From: Veillonellaceae bacterium
GTDB taxonomy: Bacteria; Bacillota_C; Negativicutes; Veillonellales; Veillonellaceae
Assembly: GCA_902834965.1 (NCBI GenBank)
Contig: CADFKY010000013.1
Coordinates: 1-19,024, forward strand
DNA length: 19,024 bases
Direction of reading: 5' to 3'
Part shown: in pieces, positions 15,249-19,024 of the stretch
How positions within the stretch are numbered: position 1 is the first letter of the stretch
Layout: each line of letters starts with the position of its first letter
Notes under the pieces: generated by a model
Told to the model about the DNA's origin: nothing
Databases searched by the model: none
What the model saw: only the letters and a program-made list of their open reading frames with translations
Made by a program: the position numbers and the translations under genes

Positions 15249-16139
15249 TTATACCTTACGATAAGCACTAGGAGTTACACCAGTAGCCTCTTTAAAGGCA
15301 CTAGTAAACTTACTGCCGTTCTCATAGCCTACGGCATTAGCGATTTCAAGAATAGATTGATCCGTTTCATGAAGTAACCTCTTAGCGGCATTAATACGAC
15401 ATTCTTTTAAATATTGATGTATCGTCGTACCATATACGCCCTTAAAACATCGTTTTAAGGTAGACGTAGGTACATCAAATTGTTCAGATAATGTCTCAAT
15501 TGTAATGCGCTTCATAAACTGAGTAGATACATATTCGTTAACAGCTTTCACAATATCAACCTGCTGTTTCCGATAGGTTGCTCTCTTTTCATTATTACTT
15601 GTAGATATTACAGATAATAATAAAAAGATTTCAATAACCTTTAATTTAAAATAGTGCCCTTTGATTTGGTCAGGCACTTTATATAAGCTAGAAAAAATCT
15701 GTCTAACCGATTCAGTTTCTTCCATCATCATACCGTACTCGGAATGCTCACAAAATCGTTCAGCTAGGGTTGTTAAATTAATACGTGACTCAGTAACAAG
15801 CGAATCCAATACTGGTTGCGCTTTTTCTACATCTACTAATAATACAATCCCCTTAAAAAGTTTTGTAGGGAAATAATTTTTATGTTGGTAGTCAGCATGA
15901 GTATGCCATCCTAATGACATATCTCCTGGCCCCATATATAAATATTCCCCAGATGTAAACTTACACTCGATGCGCCCCTCTTCACAATGATTTATGGCAA
16001 ATGTCTTGGTATGTGATTTAGCATAAAATTGAACCGACTCTTCTTTCACATCCAGAAATAATAGATCGATACCGTCAAACACCGTATGTCTCGACATAGT
16101 AAGTCCTGCATGTGAAATTGCATGATTATGTGGATTCAT
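15249..16139 (-). CDS. AraC-family transcriptional regulator
   Basis: A 296-residue regulator with an N-terminal sensing domain (about 1-190) and a C-terminal AraC DNA-binding domain with two helix-turn-helix units (about 210-296): IETLSEQFDVPTSTLKRCFK and ILEIANAVGYENGSKFTSAF, ending GVTPSAYRK. The domain order resembles PchR-type regulators, which sense an imported iron compound and activate the matching receptor. It lies directly upstream of the receptor on the same strand, 181 bases away, so activation of that operon is the natural prediction. Its own promoter overlaps a Fur-like box. The ATG at 16139 has only a weak site (GGTGA). The inducer is unknown; heme, a porphyrin or a siderophore are possible. 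Confidence 0.88.
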   Translation of the reverse strand: MNPHNHAISHAGLTMSRHTVFDGIDLLFLDVKEESVQFYAKSHTKTFAINHCEEGRIECKFTSGEYLYMGPGDMSLGWHTHADYQHKNYFPTKLFKGIVLLVDVEKAQPVLDSLVTESRINLTTLAERFCEHSEYGMMMEETESVRQIFSSLYKVPDQIKGHYFKLKVIEIFLLLSVISTSNNEKRATYRKQQVDIVKAVNEYVSTQFMKRITIETLSEQFDVPTSTLKRCFKGVYGTTIHQYLKECRINAAKRLLHETDQSILEIANAVGYENGSKFTSAFKEATGVTPSAYRKV

Positions 16140-16190
16140 ACTATCACCATATACACAAATACTATATAAATTATCACTTACACAATTATC

Positions 16191-16219
16191 ATAGTATACT
16201 TATTGATATTCATTGTCAA
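16191..16219 (-). promoter_or_regulatory. Promoter of the araC-type regulator gene
   Basis: On the minus strand a perfect TTGACA (16214-16219), a 17-base spacer and TACTAT (16191-16196) form a strong sigma-70-type promoter. The -35 box lies inside the Fur-like site, so iron-dependent repression is expected. Confidence 0.75.
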
Positions 16220-16220
16220 A
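16202..16220. promoter_or_regulatory. Fur-like box over the araC promoter
   Basis: The core TGATATTCATTGTCA (16204-16218) matches 12 of 14 arm positions of the 7-1-7 Fur consensus as I recall it, and 14 of 15 bases of the second site near the receptor. It covers the -35 box of the regulator promoter, the classical position for repression. Confidence 0.68.
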
Positions 16221-16268
16221 TTAATTTTTGTAATAATTCATTTTTTCTTTAAAAATATAAATTTACAC

Positions 16269-16313
16269 AAAAAATAGCCTCGTAAACTAAAGCAATGTAG
16301 TTTACGAGGCTAT
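16269..16313 (-). terminator. Intrinsic terminator of the PTS-ybaN operon
   Basis: Perfect 16-base arms (16274-16289 and 16298-16313) around an 8-base loop, followed on the minus strand by six U residues (16274-16269). It begins nine bases after the ybaN stop codon. Confidence 0.92.
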
Positions 16314-16321
16314 ATTTAGAA

Positions 16322-16717
16322 TTATTTTTTTGTTTTTACAATAAAGACTAATGCTATAACATGACCAATCCATACAAAGGCCATAACACCAAGTGCAATG
16401 GGCATATCTTGACTAAAATACGCACCAATCGCCATTATTGTACTCACAGATAAGAGAATGGACAACTTTGTCCGCAACGTTAACGCTTTATCGCGTTCAT
16501 AAGCACCAACAGTCTTTTGATATAAACTAGATTCTAAAAACATTTTATGAAAACGTTTAGATCCTCTAGCTAAACAAAATAAGGTAAGCATATAAAAAGG
16601 TACTGTTGGCAATAGTGGTAATACGATACCCGCTGTACCAAGAGCAAAGCTAATAGCCCCTATAGTAAGGAATATATATCGTATTACAACATTACTATGT
16701 TGCTCAGTTGTTTTCAT
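16322..16717 (-). CDS. YbaN/DUF454-family inner-membrane protein
   Basis: A 131-residue protein with about three to four hydrophobic helices (roughly 12-32, 36-50, 82-101 and 106-127). The conserved DUF454 stretch is clear: LGTAGIVLPLLPTVPFYML (27-44) followed by FCLARGSKRFH (47-57). The family is widespread, and its biochemical function is not known to me; E. coli YbaN is a member. The start codon overlaps the stop of the PTS EIIC gene by one base (TAATG), so translation is coupled, and the gene is last in that operon before a strong terminator. A role linked to the PTS substrate is possible but unsupported by domain evidence. Confidence 0.85.
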   Translation of the reverse strand: MKTTEQHSNVVIRYIFLTIGAISFALGTAGIVLPLLPTVPFYMLTLFCLARGSKRFHKMFLESSLYQKTVGAYERDKALTLRTKLSILLSVSTIMAIGAYFSQDMPIALGVMAFVWIGHVIALVFIVKTKK

Positions 16718-18084
16718 TACTCCTCTTCTACATAATTAATAACTTTACCTTTTGTTTTAATAAAGTTTGGAATGATAAGTACAAGAGCTGCAATCGCTAC
16801 GATACCATAGATACCAGCCATACCAATCCATTCGAATGCATGACCAAGTACAAGACCCATTACGGCAAAGTCTGCATCACCAAATGTTGTATTTTGGAAA
16901 CCTAATTGACCAAGAACTGGCAATGCCAATGCTGGCAAGAAAGTAATAGCCAAACCATTAAGGAATGCACCTACTGCTGCACCACGACGACCGCCTGTAG
17001 CATTACCATAGATACCTGCTGTTGCACCGCAGAAGAAATGAGGTACAAGACCAGGAATGATTAATACGCCACCTACAGCACCAAGGATAAGCATACCGAT
17101 GATACCGCCAATAAAGGAGCTAATGAAGCCCAATACTACTGCTGTTGGAGCATATGTAAAGAATACGGCACAGTCTACTGCTGGGATAGCATTAGGGATA
17201 ATTTTTGTTGCAATACCTTGGAATGCAGGAATTAAATCACCTAAGATCATACGTACACCAGAGTATACGATTGTTACACCTACAGCAAAGTTCATAGCGC
17301 TCATAACAGCGTATAAGTAAGGACTCATATCACCAGATAAAGTAGCTACAAACTCAGAACCAGCCGCAAAGGCTGCAATCAAGTAGAATACAATCATAGT
17401 TAATGCTGTAGATAATGTAGAATCACGTAAGAAGCCCCATTTTTCTGGAATTTCAATGTCTTCTGTACTATCGTCTGCTTTACCAACATATTTAGCTACC
17501 CAAGCGGATAAATAGTAACCTAAGCTACCAAAGTGACCGATGGCAATTTCATCGCCTTCTGTAACCTTAGATGTATAGCTTTGACCAATTGCTGGAGAGA
17601 TAGCAGACCAAGCGCCCATCAAGAAACCACCTACAAGGATGAGTTCCATACCGGACAAGCCAGCTGTACCGAGTACGGCAGACATAAGACAAGCCATAAA
17701 TAAGCTGTGGTGACCTGTTAAGAACACATATTTGAACTTGGTGAAACGAGCAATACATAAGTTCATCAATAAGCCTACTACGAGAATAGACATCGTTTCA
17801 ACGCCAAGTACCTTTTGTGCTACAGCCACGATAGCTTCGTTATTTGGTACTACACCAGTAATATGGAAGCCATGCTCAATCATCTTACCTAATGGATCAA
17901 GGTTGTTAACGATAACACCTGCACCAGCTGCGAGCATTAAGTAGCCAAGAATAGGTTTCAACGTACCAGTCATGACCTTATGAAACGGACGTTTCAAGGC
18001 AATCAAGCCAATACATGACATAATACCAATTAAAAGTGCTGGTTGAGACAGCACATCACGTAAGAACTCTAATACCATTTCCAT
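16717..18084 (-). CDS. ulaA: PTS ascorbate-type EIIC permease (UlaA/SgaT family)
   Basis: A 455-residue polytopic membrane protein, close to the usual length of UlaA permeases (about 460). It has ten or more hydrophobic segments and glycine/proline-rich loops, for example VGGFLMGAWSAISPAIGQSY (about 150-169), and a glycine-rich region near 330-375 (FIGGIIGMLILGAVGGV, then GNATGGRRGAAVG). These fit the ascorbate-galactitol EIIC superfamily, where the permease carries the substrate in while EIIB phosphorylates it. The match of all three subunits to UlaABC suggests L-ascorbate, but related systems move other substrates, and no ascorbate-catabolic gene is visible here. AGGAGG precedes the ATG, 31 bases after EIIB. 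Confidence 0.85.
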   Translation of the reverse strand: MEMVLEFLRDVLSQPALLIGIMSCIGLIALKRPFHKVMTGTLKPILGYLMLAAGAGVIVNNLDPLGKMIEHGFHITGVVPNNEAIVAVAQKVLGVETMSILVVGLLMNLCIARFTKFKYVFLTGHHSLFMACLMSAVLGTAGLSGMELILVGGFLMGAWSAISPAIGQSYTSKVTEGDEIAIGHFGSLGYYLSAWVAKYVGKADDSTEDIEIPEKWGFLRDSTLSTALTMIVFYLIAAFAAGSEFVATLSGDMSPYLYAVMSAMNFAVGVTIVYSGVRMILGDLIPAFQGIATKIIPNAIPAVDCAVFFTYAPTAVVLGFISSFIGGIIGMLILGAVGGVLIIPGLVPHFFCGATAGIYGNATGGRRGAAVGAFLNGLAITFLPALALPVLGQLGFQNTTFGDADFAVMGLVLGHAFEWIGMAGIYGIVAIAALVLIIPNFIKTKGKVINYVEEE

Positions 18085-18115
18085 GGCACTACCTCCTATA
18101 TATAGTTGTTACATT

Positions 18116-18391
18116 TTATTGAGCTGCTTGTTTTAATGCATCAAGAATATCTTCTGTGATTTTCTTTTTATTAATATAGCTACGAACAATAGCAACATTC
18201 TTATCTTCAAATTGTTCAGCCAATTCTTTTACAGTTACAATAAGGTCCGCTTTACGGCCTTGTGCGGCATTAAAATCAATAGATTCAACTTGTGCATCAA
18301 TACCATTTTCAGCACAGATTTCTTCAATTTTCATTTTTAGCATCAAGCTAGAACCAATGCCATTACCGCATACAGTTAATACAGAAATCAT
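18116..18391 (-). CDS. ulaB: PTS ascorbate-type EIIB component (UlaB/SgaB family)
   Basis: A 91-residue cytoplasmic PTS phosphocarrier. The phosphorylated cysteine is C8 in VLTVCGNGIGSSLMLKMKIEE, a P-loop very like that of UlaB (CGNGQGSS). It receives phosphate from EIIA and passes it to the substrate bound by EIIC. Length and motif are complete. AGGAGG precedes the ATG. It sits between the EIIA and EIIC genes, in the order EIIA-EIIB-EIIC of transcription. Confidence 0.9.
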   Translation of the reverse strand: MISVLTVCGNGIGSSLMLKMKIEEICAENGIDAQVESIDFNAAQGRKADLIVTVKELAEQFEDKNVAIVRSYINKKKITEDILDALKQAAQ

Positions 18392-18403
18392 ACTTGCCTC
18401 CTA

Positions 18404-18868
18404 CTAAACGTATTCTTGATCTTCTAAATGCTCTGCCAAGAATGCTTGTACATCTTCAATACTTTCAAAATCAGCAGCCGCATCTAAAAACTCATCATCC
18501 TCAAATAATGTAGCAATATCTGTCAACAACTGAATATGTTCATCCTTGTTCGGAGCACACAAAAACAACGCCACAGAAACAGGATCATTGTCAGGACTAC
18601 CAAAATTCAATGGTTTTTCTAAGGTTACCAATGCAGTACCTACACGTTTTGCCCCATTTTCCGGACGAGCATGTGGCATAGCAAGACCTGGTGCCAATAC
18701 AATATATGGCCCCATTTCACGTACTACTTCAACCATAGCCTCCGTATAAGATGGATCAGTAAAACCAGCATCAACCATGAGTTGGCCACCGTGACGAATT
18801 ACCTCTTCCCACGTTTCTGCAGGATAATGAAAAGATACATTATCCTCAGATAGTAAATCTTGTAACAA
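18404..18868 (-). CDS. ulaC: PTS EIIA component, fructose-mannitol/UlaC type, TTG start
   Basis: A 154-residue EIIA domain. The phosphorylated histidine is expected at H66 in GLAMPHARPE (61-70), and the second conserved histidine is H111 in KDEHIQLLTDIATLF (108-122). It takes phosphate from HPr and hands it to the EIIB cysteine. The start codon is TTG at 18868, supported by AGGAGG seven bases upstream; no ATG gives a full-length domain. It is the first gene of the operon, 12 bases ahead of EIIB. Confidence 0.88.
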   Translation of the reverse strand: MLQDLLSEDNVSFHYPAETWEEVIRHGGQLMVDAGFTDPSYTEAMVEVVREMGPYIVLAPGLAMPHARPENGAKRVGTALVTLEKPLNFGSPDNDPVSVALFLCAPNKDEHIQLLTDIATLFEDDEFLDAAADFESIEDVQAFLAEHLEDQEYV

Positions 18869-18905
18869 GCTAACACCTCCTGAATTTACTTACGTACATA
18901 CTTTT

Positions 18906-18911
18906 ATTATA
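18906..18911 (-). promoter_or_regulatory. Possible -10 box of the PTS operon
   Basis: A perfect TATAAT on the minus strand, 37 bases before the TTG start. No good -35 is visible at 16-18 bases, so the promoter may need an activator or be wrongly placed. Confidence 0.35.
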
Positions 18912-18965
18912 TCCATTCTGTGAGTTTTTTCATATAACAAAATAGGAATTATTATACTATACGCA

Positions 18966-19006
18966 ACGAAAAAGGTCCCAATTCATTGAATTGGGACCTT
19001 CTTCGT
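18966..19006 (-). terminator. Intrinsic terminator of a gene beyond the window
   Basis: Perfect 13-base arms 18972-18984 and 18988-19000 with loop ATT, extended after one mismatch by five more pairs to 18966 and 19006. Minus-strand RNA continues into U residues (18973-18969), so it probably ends a minus-strand gene upstream of the PTS operon and isolates that operon. Confidence 0.85.
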
Positions 19007-19024
19007 ACTGCTTTGTATTGCACA

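Noticed and set aside
1..19024. tRNA, rRNA, insertion sequence, prophage or CRISPR signals
   Set aside because: No cloverleaf-like structure, rRNA segment, transposase, integrase, terminal repeats or repeat-spacer pattern was seen on reading both strands; a covariance-model scan was not possible.

Overview
All sixteen genes in this window lie on the minus strand. Base composition is AT-rich (about 40% GC by eye) and most starts have strong Firmicute-type Shine-Dalgarno sites (AGGAGG). The largest operon nevertheless encodes outer-membrane machinery: a TonB-dependent receptor, ExbB, ExbD and TonB. That combination points to a diderm Firmicute of the Negativicutes, most likely Veillonella or a close relative. 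The species is inferred from style and content, not from a search.

Layout, in window coordinates (transcription runs from high to low numbers). 1-2488: a three-gene group of a 22-residue-repeat protein, a MoxR-like AAA+ ATPase and the start of a VWA/DUF2201-type protein cut by the window edge. 2602-5685: a PfkB sugar kinase followed by KtrB and KtrA, a potassium uptake pair, closed by a hairpin terminator. 5899-16139: an iron/heme region with an AraC-family regulator, a giant 1694-residue receptor, ExbB, ExbD, TonB, a flavodoxin and a ChuW/HutW-type radical SAM protein. 16322-18868: an ascorbate-type PTS (EIIA, EIIB, EIIC) overlapping by one base with a YbaN/DUF454 membrane protein. The last 150 bases hold a PTS promoter region and the terminator of a gene outside the window.

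The heme region reads as one pathway. The receptor binds and imports the ligand across the outer membrane, powered by its own ExbB-ExbD-TonB motor. The flavodoxin and ChuW/HutW protein would then open the porphyrin ring anaerobically and release iron. No ABC importer for the inner membrane is present. Two near-identical Fur-like sites (14 of 15 core bases shared) lie upstream of the regulator and of the receptor, so control by iron is likely.

The most unusual items are: (1) the receptor is a fusion of a complete TonB-dependent receptor and a second porin-like barrel of about 750 residues that contains a coiled-coil insertion; (2) a 21-bp hairpin between regulator and receptor whose mismatches are all G-U pairs in minus-strand RNA and whose loop holds the Fur-like site; (3) a glycine-rich instead of proline-rich TonB linker; (4) a roughly 93-residue C-terminal extension on the ChuW/HutW protein; and (5) the repeat-protein/AAA+/VWA cluster with a hairpin just before its first ribosome-binding site.
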